Source: Candidatus Gastranaerophilales bacterium
Lineage (GTDB): Bacteria > Cyanobacteriota > Vampirovibrionia > Gastranaerophilales > Gastranaerophilaceae
Assembly (NCBI GenBank): GCA_944323655.1
Contig: CALUTL010000012.1
Coordinates: 1 to 59,808 of the forward strand
Reading direction: 5' to 3'
Length of the DNA stretch: 59,808 nt
The notes under the pieces are model-generated. The model searched no databases and had not been told where the DNA came from. It was given only the letters and a program-made list of their open reading frames with translations. The position numbers and the translations under genes are program-made. Numbering within the stretch: the first letter of the stretch is position 1; every line of letters starts with the position of its first letter. Below, one piece after another: positions 1 to 8,277 of the stretch.

Positions 1-1
1 T

Positions 2-199
2 CGGTGGTACTGTTTCTTACTATTATTATACGCTATTTCTCGTCAAAAATCAACCATTTGTTGTGACAGAGCCAAATTTTTAAAAGGACCTTCAATATAT
101 GAGGATTTATTTGTAAAATCTTTAAACCGTGACTACCGTTCCATTTCTTTAGAGCTTAATAAAGCAGCAAAACAAGTCCGAAAAATGCTTCACAAATAA
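2..199 (+). CDS. 3' end of an unidentified gene (partial)
   Basis: An open frame enters from the window's left edge and stops at 197-199, giving about 65 residues. It ends four bases before the convergent gene at 203. The last 45 residues (ending AAKQVRKMLHK) are basic and probably helical. The first 25 codons are less certain, because the +3 frame is also open to about position 83 and reads like coding sequence, so the real gene may use that frame or carry a frameshift near position 50. I do not recognise the family. Confidence 0.35.
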   Translation, partial: RWYCFLLLLYAISRQKSTICCDRAKFLKGPSIYEDLFVKSLNRDYRSISLELNKAAKQVRKMLHK

Positions 200-202
200 G
201 AA

Positions 203-847
203 TTACAAACCGCCTTGCAAACGTGATAAGGGTTCTTTCCATTCCGGCGGAAGAAACATCAAATTTGGATTTCCCCACATTCTCAGAGGAGAATTGCCGG
301 AAAAAGTATTTTCTTCACGCATATGAATAACGTTTTTATAAAAAGGTTTAGATTCATTTTTGTAGATAAGTTTAATATTACCGAAGCATTCAGCTTCGTC
401 ACTACGTCTTTGAGCTATCTGCAAAAGTCTTGTGCCGATATCCTTATAATAAACAAGTTTTCTGTTATGGTAAGGAGTTCCGGGTGTTGAATAATTTCTC
501 AAATTATCAACAAACACGTGACTAGGGTTGGTTTTATGTTCGAAAGTGTCATAATTAACAATTTTTTTAATCTTAATCTGAGCTTCCCCAATCAAGTTAC
601 TGAAATCGTCCATAATTTTATATTCTTCACAATCACAGCCTTTACCTTTAAAAACATTTAAAAAAGCTTCGCCACCTTCAGCAAGTCTTACTCTGATTTT
701 GCCGATGTAACCGTCAGCACACATGCCGATATTAGTGTGAGTAAGAGTTTGGATTCCGCAAAAACTCGGATTTTGTTTTTTCGATTTGACATTTTGAATA
801 TTAAAATTATTTTTTACATAAGGGTTAAAAGTCAGATTATTTATCAT
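203..847 (-). CDS. Hypothetical protein with N-terminal PSFCG motif
   Basis: This 214-residue protein has no signal peptide or membrane segment that I can see. A short hydrophilic N-terminus contains N-P-S-F-C-G near residues 26-31. This resembles the S-F-x-[GS] element found near the N-terminus of several other unrelated hypothetical proteins in the window (5098, 26440, 33247). The rest is mixed alpha/beta, with two Cys in 'GKGCDCEEYK' and a Trp-rich C-terminus (RMWGNPNLMFLPPEW). The start is supported by an AAGGA-type ribosome site about 10 nt upstream. The gene stands alone. The function is unknown. Confidence 0.7.
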   Translation of the reverse strand: MINNLTFNPYVKNNFNIQNVKSKKQNPSFCGIQTLTHTNIGMCADGYIGKIRVRLAEGGEAFLNVFKGKGCDCEEYKIMDDFSNLIGEAQIKIKKIVNYDTFEHKTNPSHVFVDNLRNYSTPGTPYHNRKLVYYKDIGTRLLQIAQRRSDEAECFGNIKLIYKNESKPFYKNVIHMREENTFSGNSPLRMWGNPNLMFLPPEWKEPLSRLQGGL

Positions 848-936
848 AATTAAGAGTCCTTCCTGAATGTTTAAAGAGCAGAAATTTGAAATATTGCCAT
901 CTGAATAGAAAAAATTAACATTCCTTAAAAAAGTTG

Positions 937-965
937 TTGAACAGCGTTCAATTTAAGTGTATTAT
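937..965 (+). promoter_or_regulatory. Sigma-70-type promoter with a palindrome over the -35 box, upstream of the SLH gene
   Basis: TTGAAC at 937-942, a 17-bp spacer and TATTAT at 960-965 form a near-consensus promoter, 33 bp before the ATG at 999. The -35 box is the left arm of a perfect palindrome, TTGAAC-AGC-GTTCAA (937-951), a plausible operator. A good ribosome site (aggagaag) follows at about 988-995. Confidence 0.6.
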
Positions 966-998
966 GAAAGAGTAAAGGATTATTAATAGGAGAAGAGT

Positions 999-2141
999 AT
1001 GAAAAATATAATGCGTTTAATGTTATCATCTCTTGCTGTAATTATATCAGCAGGGTGTGCATTTGCATTTCCTGACGTAAGCTCAGACCATTGGGCAGCA
1101 AAACAGATTACAGAACTAAGCGAACGCGGAATTATCGTCGGCTACCCAAGCGGAGTATTTATGCCGGACGAAAACGTAACAAGAGCTGAATTTGCGAGTA
1201 TGGCAATAAAGGCTTTAGGACAAGAAGATATAAGTGTCGCACAACCTGTAAAATTTACTGATATAACTCCTGATTACTGGGGTTACGGCGCAATACAAAA
1301 AGCACTTTATTTTGACTTAATAAAATATGACGCAGCTTCCCAAACTTTCAGACCTGATGACAGCGTATCAAGAGCAGAATCTATAACAATGGCAGTTAAC
1401 GCTCTAACAACTCAAAATATTTCAGATGTTAAAGCCCTTGAGGTTTTAAAAGATTATAGTGATTTAAACCAGATCCCGACAAGCTTCATAATTCCTGCAG
1501 GTAAAGCTGAAATTTTGAATATGCTTGTCACAATCCCTTCTGAAAATTCAAAAAGAATTGAAGCAACACGCCCTGCAACAAGAGCAGAGGCAGCTGCAAT
1601 TTTATACAGAATGATAGAAGAAGCACGACTTAATCCGAATGCAAAACTTGCACAAGCGATGAGCAAAAAGAAAGGTGAAGGCTTTATAATAGAAGGTGCA
1701 ACAGTACAAGGTTCAATCGGAACAATTCCTGCAGGCGCAACTTTCCCTGTAAATCTTAAGCAAGCAGCAAGTTCACAGAAAAACGCTTCCGGTGACCTTT
1801 ATGAAGCCATTATCCCAGTAAACCTTGTAACAAAAGAAAATTACATACTTTTATACAAAGATTCAAATCTAAAAGGACAGCTTCTTGATGTAAGAAAAGG
1901 TAAATGGTTTGTAAGAAATGGTGTACTTGTTTTAGATAACAGCATTATCGTAACTCCAAACGATCAAACCGCAGGATTTAACGGCGTTGTAGACGTAAAA
2001 AAGAACAGAAACTGGTTTATGAAATTTGTAAGAGCTGTATTCAAAGGAGAAAAACTTGAAGCTTATCCATATCTGCCGGTTGAAATGAAGCTTCTAAAAC
2101 CGATTAAAATTGATCTTACTAACGGTTGGATTATCGAATAA
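999..2141 (+). CDS. S-layer homology (SLH) domain envelope protein
   Basis: The 380-residue exported protein begins with a signal peptide (about residues 1-23, hydrophobic LMLSSLAVIISAGCAFA). SAGC could be read as a weak lipobox, but cleavage after AFA fits better. Two clear SLH repeats follow: residues 24-72 (FPDVSSDHWA ... IIVGYPSGVF ... TRAEFASM) and about 86-136 (FTDITPDYWG ... FRPDD ... SRAES). A degenerate third ends in TRAEAAAILYRMI near residue 205. SLH repeats usually bind cell-wall polymers. In Cyanobacteria they often precede an OprB-type porin barrel, but the C-terminal 170 residues here do not look like a porin. A strong promoter and terminator indicate a single-gene unit. Confidence 0.85.
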   Translation: MKNIMRLMLSSLAVIISAGCAFAFPDVSSDHWAAKQITELSERGIIVGYPSGVFMPDENVTRAEFASMAIKALGQEDISVAQPVKFTDITPDYWGYGAIQKALYFDLIKYDAASQTFRPDDSVSRAESITMAVNALTTQNISDVKALEVLKDYSDLNQIPTSFIIPAGKAEILNMLVTIPSENSKRIEATRPATRAEAAAILYRMIEEARLNPNAKLAQAMSKKKGEGFIIEGATVQGSIGTIPAGATFPVNLKQAASSQKNASGDLYEAIIPVNLVTKENYILLYKDSNLKGQLLDVRKGKWFVRNGVLVLDNSIIVTPNDQTAGFNGVVDVKKNRNWFMKFVRAVFKGEKLEAYPYLPVEMKLLKPIKIDLTNGWIIE

Positions 2142-2161
2142 AAATCTTTAAATCTTGACTT

Positions 2162-2192
2162 AAAAAGCCTCCTTATATCCGGAGGCTTTTTA
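2162..2192. terminator. Bidirectional rho-independent terminator between the SLH gene and umuC
   Basis: The stem AAAAGCCTCC/GGAGGCTTTT with an 8-nt loop has T/A runs on both sides and lies between two converging genes. The umuC stop codon falls inside it. Confidence 0.85.
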
Positions 2193-3425
2193 GTTTTGTT
2201 TTTCCTTTATAAATCCTGTTTGTATAATATTTTTACCGAATTTACTTTCTAATTTATCAATGCTTTTTGCAAGCCTTTCGGATTTTTCAATACTTTCATT
2301 ATCCGCAAACAAAAACATCTGCTCTCCGTCAGATGACATAAAATCATCTAAAATAATCCCCGAACTTCTATAAACGATATTCGGATTGTAGATTTTTTCA
2401 AGAAGTTGAAATGCAATATCAGAAATTTCCCACTCATAGCAAGTCGAATGAGGGATCGTAATCTTTTCATAATAAACTTTAAATTCAACCTTTGTTCTAA
2501 GCATTACAGCAATCCCGGAGCACTTCAGGTTAAGTTTTCTCAATCTTTTACAAGCTGTATGAATATGATAATTAAGCTGATTTTTAATAAAATTCAAATC
2601 GGAAGTAAAAATTCCAAACGCACTTGTATTCTGAATTGACTTTGGCGGCTTGAAAGTATCATCAACCCTTGAAACAGTCTGACCTAAAAGCTCGTGCTTC
2701 ATCTCCAAGCCTCTTATTCCAATTTGTTTGTCAAGCCAAGCATCACTTTTCTGAACAAGTTCATATGCTGTTAAAACTCCGTTTTGCCTGAATAATCTGG
2801 AAAGATTTCTGCCGATTCCCCAAATTTCATCAATCGCCGTATTTTTCAAAAGATTTTCAATTTTAGATGCGCCCACAACAAAAATTCCGCCGTCTATATT
2901 TTTGGCTTTATCTGAAGCTAGTTTTGCAAGAGATTTTGAAGTGCTGACACCAATTGAAACAGGAATGTCAACTTTATCCAAAATTTCCTGCCGAATCATC
3001 TTGGCTATTTCAAAATAATTACGCTTATAAAGCCTCTGTAGCCCCGTTAATTCCACAAAAGCCTCATCAATTGAATACTCCTCAACTTTCGGGCTAAACG
3101 ATTTTAAAACAGACATAACCTGTTCCGAAATTTCTCCGTACAACCCGTGAGATGCCGTAATTAAAACAGATTTTTCCTTCATATCCTTGGTCATTTTAAA
3201 AGTCGGAATCCCCATCGGAATGCCAAGTTTTTTAGCCTCTCTTGACCTAGAAATTACACACTCACCGTGTCCAGACAAAACACATACAGCCTTCCCTTTA
3301 AGCTCAGGATTAACCTTCTGCTCGCAAGACACAAAAAACGAATCACAGTCAACTAATGCAATAACTGATTTTTTCATATCAATATCATCATCTGCATTTT
3401 TTAAAATTTCAAACCCGTTTTCCAT
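2190..3425 (-). CDS. umuC: Y-family translesion DNA polymerase, UmuC type
   Basis: The 411-residue protein carries the Y-family palm motifs: the metal-binding LVDCDSFFVSCE near residue 24 and YSIDEAFVEL near residue 118. These are followed by thumb (helix-hairpin-helix) and little-finger regions. The C-terminal segment with LFADNE (residues about 373-378) is typical of UmuC rather than DinB, as is the length (UmuC is about 420). It would copy damaged DNA after SOS induction. No umuD lies beside it. The first ATG (3425) is preferred over the internal MKKS start because a TATAAT box lies exactly 6 nt before it with no ribosome site, suggesting a leaderless message. DinB is the alternative assignment. 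Confidence 0.85.
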   Translation of the reverse strand: MENGFEILKNADDDIDMKKSVIALVDCDSFFVSCEQKVNPELKGKAVCVLSGHGECVISRSREAKKLGIPMGIPTFKMTKDMKEKSVLITASHGLYGEISEQVMSVLKSFSPKVEEYSIDEAFVELTGLQRLYKRNYFEIAKMIRQEILDKVDIPVSIGVSTSKSLAKLASDKAKNIDGGIFVVGASKIENLLKNTAIDEIWGIGRNLSRLFRQNGVLTAYELVQKSDAWLDKQIGIRGLEMKHELLGQTVSRVDDTFKPPKSIQNTSAFGIFTSDLNFIKNQLNYHIHTACKRLRKLNLKCSGIAVMLRTKVEFKVYYEKITIPHSTCYEWEISDIAFQLLEKIYNPNIVYRSSGIILDDFMSSDGEQMFLFADNESIEKSERLAKSIDKLESKFGKNIIQTGFIKEKQN

Positions 3426-3431
3426 AAAAAT

Positions 3432-3437
3432 ATTATA
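3432..3437 (-). promoter_or_regulatory. -10 box of umuC, leaderless arrangement
   Basis: TATAAT on the minus strand is followed by 6 nt and then the ATG at 3425. Initiation would therefore start at or next to the start codon. The -35 region is poor. Confidence 0.45.
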
Positions 3438-3550
3438 CGATAAGATTTTAAAAGACCGAAATTAACCCAAAACAAATATTACTAAAGTCGTAATATATAT
3501 TAATACAATATTTGATTTTAAAAATTTTTGGTTGTAAACTGTTTCTTAAT

Positions 3551-3682
3551 GGAACAGGCCGGGTCGGAATGAAAAAACTTACCGGCTGGTAAAACGGAGA
3601 AGTCAGTCTGAGAAATTTAACCCCGTTTTCTCGGATACAAATTCAGACTGGAAGAACCGGTAAAAATACAAATTAAGGAGAA
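3551..3682 (+). promoter_or_regulatory. Structured leader RNA upstream of metK, candidate riboswitch
   Basis: The 5' leader of metK contains several mutually consistent helices. An 8-bp stem pairs CAGTCTGA (3604-3611) with TCAGACTG (3643-3650). A closing helix pairs GCTGGT (3585-3590) with ACCGGT (3656-3661). AAAACGG (3591-3597) can pair perfectly with CCGTTTT (3623-3629) inside the 8-bp stem's loop, a 7-bp pseudoknot. An upstream hairpin GCCGG (3558-3562)/CCGGC (3582-3586) competes with the closing helix. The ribosome site (aaggag, 3675-3680) lies 14 nt after the closing helix. SAM synthetase genes are often controlled by SAM-sensing RNAs. This sequence does not match the SAM-I, SAM-II or SMK consensus that I know. 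Confidence 0.55.
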
Positions 3683-3688
3683 TTTGAA

Positions 3689-4963
3689 ATGACACCAAAA
3701 AACTTTTTATTTACTTCTGAATCAGTAACAGAAGGCCACCCCGACAAAGTATGCGATCAGATTTCTGATGCAATTCTGGATGAATTTTTAACAAAATACC
3801 CACAATCGAGAGTTGCTGCAGAAACAACGGTAACAACCGGTATGGCGCTTGTATGCGGTGAAATTACTGCAGACTGCTATGTTGATATCCCGTCAGTTGT
3901 AAGAAATACAATTAAGAATATCGGTTATGTAGGCAGAGAAGGCGGCGGATTTGATTACAAAACCTGCGCAGTATTAACAAGTATTGATGAACAGTCTTGT
4001 GATATTGCAGGAGGCGTAAACAAAGCGCTTGAATCTCGTTCAAACAACGCTGCAACTTCAATTTCTGAAACCGAAGACATCGGCGCAGGAGATCAAGGTA
4101 TAATGTTTGGGTATGCTTGCAACGAAACGCCTGAATTAATGCCTTTGCCAATCAGTTTAGCGCATAAATTATCATACAGATTAGCGCAGGTAAGAAAGCA
4201 AGGTATTTTAAATTATCTTAGACCTGACGGCAAATCACAGGTTACTGTTGAATACGTTGACGGCAAACCTTCAAGAATACATACAGTTTTAATTTCAACT
4301 CAACACGACCCTGAAATTAACGGAATTTCAGATAATGAAAAAGTTCAGGAAATCATAAAAAGAGATATTACAGCATTTGTAATTGACGAAGTTTTCGCAC
4401 ACGAAGAAATCAAACTTGACAGCGAAACCAAAATTCTTGTAAACCCGTCAGGAAGATTTGTAGTTGGCGGTCCTCAGGGAGATGCTGGTTTGACCGGACG
4501 TAAAATCATCGTCGACACATACGGCGGATATTCTCGCCACGGCGGCGGCGCTTTCTCCGGAAAAGATCCGACAAAAGTTGACAGATCTGCGGCTTACGCT
4601 GCAAGATACGTTGCGAAAAACGTTGTTGCATCAGGACTTGCTGAAAAATGCGAAATCGAACTTGCTTACGCAATCGGTGTTGCTGAACCTGTATCAATTA
4701 TGGTTGATACTTTCGGAACAGGCAAAATTTCTGATGATGAGATTTCTAAACTTGTTTCAAAACACTTTGATTTAAGACCGGCTGCAATTATTAAGAAATT
4801 CGATTTACGCGGACTTCCTGCCAAAAACGGCGGTAAATTCTACCAGTTATTAGCGGCTTACGGACATATGGGAAGAACAGACTTCTTTGTTCCGTGGGAG
4901 CAAACAGACAAGGCTGACGATTTAAAATCAGAAGTTTGCGCGTGCGGATGCGCGCTTAAATAA
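3689..4963 (+). CDS. metK: S-adenosylmethionine synthetase
   Basis: MetK makes SAM from methionine and ATP in the cytoplasm. Signature segments are [16 protein letters not shown] near residue 16, [15 protein letters not shown] near residue 132, [20 protein letters not shown] and [20 protein letters not shown] (P-loop-like). At 424 residues it is longer than the roughly 384-residue E. coli enzyme. The extra length lies before GAGDQG and near the C-terminus, as I recall for cyanobacterial MetK. The last residues are Cys-rich (VCACGCALK). It has a good ribosome site and its own terminator, and is preceded by a structured leader, so it is probably a single-gene unit controlled through the leader. 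Confidence 0.97.
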   Translation: MTPKNFLFTSESVTEGHPDKVCDQISDAILDEFLTKYPQSRVAAETTVTTGMALVCGEITADCYVDIPSVVRNTIKNIGYVGREGGGFDYKTCAVLTSIDEQSCDIAGGVNKALESRSNNAATSISETEDIGAGDQGIMFGYACNETPELMPLPISLAHKLSYRLAQVRKQGILNYLRPDGKSQVTVEYVDGKPSRIHTVLISTQHDPEINGISDNEKVQEIIKRDITAFVIDEVFAHEEIKLDSETKILVNPSGRFVVGGPQGDAGLTGRKIIVDTYGGYSRHGGGAFSGKDPTKVDRSAAYAARYVAKNVVASGLAEKCEIELAYAIGVAEPVSIMVDTFGTGKISDDEISKLVSKHFDLRPAAIIKKFDLRGLPAKNGGKFYQLLAAYGHMGRTDFFVPWEQTDKADDLKSEVCACGCALK

Positions 4964-4983
4964 ATATCAACAAAAATCAAACT

Positions 4984-5016
4984 AAAAGGAGAATTTAATT
5001 AAAATTCTCCTTTTTT
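4984..5016 (+). terminator. Terminator of metK
   Basis: AAAAGGAGAATTT pairs with AAATTCTCCTTTT around a short AT loop and is followed by a T run, 20 bp after the metK stop. Confidence 0.85.
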
Positions 5017-5097
5017 ATTTCTTTATTTTAAATTGAATTAAAAAATCGGCAAAAAAAATTATTTACGAATTTTACAATACTCAAAAGGAGAAAATTT

Positions 5098-5469
5098 ATG
5101 ATAAATAAAATCGGCCCTTCATTTGGTTCAAAAGTTTATCTTGCAGACGACGATTACTGCGGAACTTACAGCTATAATATGGCATCAAACGAAAATGATT
5201 TTGATAAAAAAACTCTAAAACAAGCAATTAAAAAGCTTGAAAACAACGGAAATAATGATATAGTAACAATTAAAACACTTACCAAAGAACCTGATGACCA
5301 AGATGATTTGTTTTTAATTCAAGTAAAAGAAATGAGAGGGGATTCGGCATACGTTGGATTTGAAACATCTCAAAATTATTCAACAAAAGCAATCCTTGAC
5401 ACTTATAAAAAAGCAAAAGAAGATATGGTAGAAGCTGCAAAAGGTGAATTGGCAGATTACGTAATTTAA
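5098..5469 (+). CDS. Hypothetical small protein with N-terminal GPSFGSK motif
   Basis: This 123-residue acidic, soluble protein opens with MINKIGPSFGSKVYLADDDY. The PSFGSK element at residues 7-12 is the recurring N-terminal motif of this genome region. The rest is alternating helix and strand, with no membrane segment or recognisable catalytic residue. The start has a good ribosome site (aaaaggag, 8 nt). The next gene begins 8 bp after its stop, so the two are probably co-transcribed up to the terminator at 5941. The function is unknown. Confidence 0.75.
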   Translation: MINKIGPSFGSKVYLADDDYCGTYSYNMASNENDFDKKTLKQAIKKLENNGNNDIVTIKTLTKEPDDQDDLFLIQVKEMRGDSAYVGFETSQNYSTKAILDTYKKAKEDMVEAAKGELADYVI

Positions 5470-5477
5470 GGAAACAA

Positions 5478-5933
5478 ATGAAAATAATTACAAATTACAC
5501 TTTTGAAAAAAAACGAAAATATTCTGCCCCTGATTTTACCGCCAAAATACAATCGGGATATTTGTTAGATGCAATAATTCACAGTTCGATAGTTAATAAT
5601 GAAAATTACAATTCAATCAGATTATCGCAGCTGGCAGACGTAACGGATATTCCAGTGGCAAAAATGAAAAAAAAGTTAAAAAATCCTGAAAGTTTAAAAA
5701 TTTTTAATGATGTCTTTGGTGAAATAATAAAAAAGGAGTATCCTGATATCGCAAATGCTGCATTTCAATATGAAAAAGATTTAACAGAAATTTTTCATGA
5801 AAACAATCCCAAATTACTTTCTGATATTAATAAAGTCTTAAATAAATTCTACAAAAAATTAGGAGATGAAGTTGATATTAATTTAGATGACGGAATTAAA
5901 CGATTTTTTAATAAATATATTGATATGTTTTAA
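5478..5933 (+). CDS. Hypothetical protein, second gene of a two-gene unit
   Basis: The 151-residue protein is Lys/Asn-rich and mainly helical, with no signal peptide. Near the N-terminus, APDFTAK (about residues 16-22) loosely resembles the S-F-x-[GS] motif seen in its neighbour. A ribosome site (aagga) overlaps the 8-bp gap after the 5098 gene. I do not recognise the family. Co-expression with the upstream 123-residue protein is the only functional clue. Confidence 0.7.
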   Translation: MKIITNYTFEKKRKYSAPDFTAKIQSGYLLDAIIHSSIVNNENYNSIRLSQLADVTDIPVAKMKKKLKNPESLKIFNDVFGEIIKKEYPDIANAAFQYEKDLTEIFHENNPKLLSDINKVLNKFYKKLGDEVDINLDDGIKRFFNKYIDMF

Positions 5934-5940
5934 TTAAAAC

Positions 5941-5971
5941 AAAAACTCCCTTATAAAAGGGAGTTTTTATT
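5941..5971. terminator. Bidirectional terminator
   Basis: AAAACTCCC-TTATAAAA-GGGAGTTTT is flanked by A and T runs and lies between the gene ending at 5933 and aspS, which ends at 5990 on the other strand. Confidence 0.85.
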
Positions 5972-5989
5972 CTTAAAAGAATTTTAATT

Positions 5990-7768
5990 CTATGATTTAT
6001 GAGCAGTACTTTTCAAATGAAGTTCTCTTAACTGTTGCAGAGAAGCTTCACCCGGCGCATCGCTCATAAGGTCTTTAGCACCTGAGTTTTTCGGGAATGC
6101 GATAACATCACGAATACTTTCAGTTCTGCACAATAATGCAACAAGCCTGTCAAGACCGATTGCAAGACCGGCATGAGGAGGAGTTCCGTATTGAAGAGCA
6201 TTTACCATAAATCCGAATTTTTCAACAGCTTCTTCTTCAGTAAGTCCAAGAGCTTTAAAGATTTTCTTTTGAACTTCAGAAGAGTGGATTCTGACAGATC
6301 CGCCGCCAAGTTCTGTACCGTTATAAACGATATCGTAAGCAACAGATTTTACATTTCCCAAATCTCCGCTGTCTAATTTATCCAAATCTTCAAGACAAGG
6401 AGAAGTGAACGGGTGGTGCATTGCCATAAATCTGCCTTCTTCATCACTCCATTCAAACATCGGGAAATCTACAACCCAAAGAAGATTGTGTTTTGACTCA
6501 TCAATCAAATCAAGACGTTTTCCGAAGTACAGTCTTAATCTTCCCATAATATCGTAAACAAGTTTCGGCTTGTCAGCAACAAAGAAAATTATATCGCCAG
6601 CTTCAGCCTGCGCTCTTTCTTGAATTTGTTTTGCTTGATCTTCAGTTACGAATTTCAATACAGGAGATTTAGCAGTTCCGTCTTCGTTGTAAATGATATT
6701 AGCCAAAGCCTTAGCACCGAATGATACCGCAAGTTTTGTAATATCATCAATATCTTTTCTTGAGAATTTAGCGCCGCCCGGAATTCTTATACCTCTTACG
6801 ATACCGCCGTTTTGAAGAGTATTTTTAACAATTTCAAAATTAGATTCCAAAATGATATCACCGATATCAAAAAGTTCCAAACCGAAACGTGTATCAGGCT
6901 TATCTGAACCGTATCTGTCCATAGCTTCCTGCCAAGGCATTTGAATGAACGGAGGTTTAACTTCAACTCCAGCTGCTTTAAAAGTTTCAACAATCAAGCC
7001 TTCTACGCATTTGATAACATCCTGTTGTTCTACAAAAGACATTTCAAGGTCGATTTGAGTGAACTCAGGTTGTCTATCCGCACGCAAATCTTCATCTCTA
7101 AAGCATTTTGCAATCTGGTAATATCTTTCGATACCGCCAACCATTAACAACTGCTTAAAAATTTGCGGAGATTGAGGAAGTGCGTAGAATTTACCTTCCT
7201 GAACACGTGACGGCACAAGATAATCTCTGGCGCCTTCGGGTGTTGTTTTAATCAAAATCGGAGTTTCAACTTCCAAGAAATCTTCGCCGTTCAGGTAGCT
7301 TCTTGCAGCCTGGCAAATTTTATGACGCAAAGTCAAATTATGTAACATACTTTCGCGTCTGATGTCTAAATATCTGTATTTTAATCTTACGTCTTCTGAT
7401 ACATTTTCATCATCAAGAACAAAAGGTAATGTTTTAGCTTCAGAAAGAATTTCAACACTTTCAGGATACATTTCAACCTGTCCTGTTGCGTATTTTTCGT
7501 TATAAGTTTCTTCCGGTCTTCTTGTAACTTTACCTTTTACGCAGATTACATATTCTGATCTTAATTTTTCAAATACTTTGTGAACCTGAGGGTTAATTTG
7601 AGGGTTTGCAACAAGCTGGAAAAAACCAGTTCTGTCTCTCAATTCCACAAATAAAATTCCGCCCAAATCACGGATAGTTGATGCCCAGCCTGAGAGAGTA
7701 ACTTCTTCATTTAAGTTGTCTAAATTAAGCTCTCCGCAGTTGTGGTTTTTAAGTTTTGTTGTTATCAT
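5990..7768 (-). CDS. aspS: Aspartyl-tRNA synthetase
   Basis: This class II synthetase charges tRNA with aspartate. Its 592 residues match the long bacterial form. An N-terminal OB-fold anticodon domain (about 1-110, LSGWASTIRDLGGILFVELR) is followed by class II motif 2 (FRDEDLRADRQPEFTQIDLE) near residue 220, a bacterial insertion (GAD) domain of about 120 residues, and motif 3 (GLAIGLDRLVALL) near residue 535. A ribosome site (aagga) precedes the ATG. The gene stands alone between convergent and divergent neighbours. Whether it also charges tRNA-Asn cannot be judged here, since no gatCAB or asnS is in view. Confidence 0.96.
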   Translation of the reverse strand: MITTKLKNHNCGELNLDNLNEEVTLSGWASTIRDLGGILFVELRDRTGFFQLVANPQINPQVHKVFEKLRSEYVICVKGKVTRRPEETYNEKYATGQVEMYPESVEILSEAKTLPFVLDDENVSEDVRLKYRYLDIRRESMLHNLTLRHKICQAARSYLNGEDFLEVETPILIKTTPEGARDYLVPSRVQEGKFYALPQSPQIFKQLLMVGGIERYYQIAKCFRDEDLRADRQPEFTQIDLEMSFVEQQDVIKCVEGLIVETFKAAGVEVKPPFIQMPWQEAMDRYGSDKPDTRFGLELFDIGDIILESNFEIVKNTLQNGGIVRGIRIPGGAKFSRKDIDDITKLAVSFGAKALANIIYNEDGTAKSPVLKFVTEDQAKQIQERAQAEAGDIIFFVADKPKLVYDIMGRLRLYFGKRLDLIDESKHNLLWVVDFPMFEWSDEEGRFMAMHHPFTSPCLEDLDKLDSGDLGNVKSVAYDIVYNGTELGGGSVRIHSSEVQKKIFKALGLTEEEAVEKFGFMVNALQYGTPPHAGLAIGLDRLVALLCRTESIRDVIAFPKNSGAKDLMSDAPGEASLQQLRELHLKSTAHKS

Positions 7769-7901
7769 CTTAATTTCCTTACTTTGTTTAAACGTCTATT
7801 AATATCATAGCAAAAACATAAAAAAATGAACGAAAATTTTGAATTTTTATAACATTTTTGAGTAAAAAACGCAAAAATTTTTATTTATATGATTTAATGA
7901 T

Positions 7902-8273
7902 ATGACAGCTGTATTCAAAACTTTTTTAGATAAAAATAATTGTAAAGATATAAAAATGAACGGGCTTGAACTTTTGGAAAATGTTATTATGGGTGACAAT
8001 GCTTTTGATGTTTATTACGGTCTTGCAGATTTAGTAAAATTTGCCCAAAAACAAACCGATAACAAAAATATAACACTCTCCTTTGATAGAGATGGAGCTT
8101 TGTATGCAACTGTAAACTATAAAGGAAAAGAACTTGAAGAAAAAGATTTTTATAAAGCTGTTCCAAGCGCAAAAAGTTACGACGACCTTGATCCAATAAC
8201 AACAAATTCTGATGGTGAATATTCTTCAATAAGACTGCGATTAAAAACCCTTGATAGTTTTATGGTAATATAA
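7902..8273 (+). CDS. Hypothetical protein preceding rqcH
   Basis: This 123-residue soluble protein has no recognised domain. It has a helical N-terminal half followed by strands (ITLSFDRDGALYATVNYKGKEL). There is no clear ribosome site. A TATGAT hexamer lies 8 nt before the ATG, so translation may start on a leaderless message. The stop is 4 bp before rqcH, suggesting co-transcription and coupled translation. Nothing links it to ribosome rescue except position. Confidence 0.65.
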   Translation: MTAVFKTFLDKNNCKDIKMNGLELLENVIMGDNAFDVYYGLADLVKFAQKQTDNKNITLSFDRDGALYATVNYKGKELEEKDFYKAVPSAKSYDDLDPITTNSDGEYSSIRLRLKTLDSFMVI

Positions 8274-8277
8274 TCCT

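Noticed and set aside
3600-3660. TPP-like CTGAGA motif in the metK leader
   Set aside because: CTGAGA followed by an ACCC-like string recalls the TPP riboswitch, but the second conserved block (CCTGAT ... GCGTAGG) is missing and the gene is not thiamine-related.
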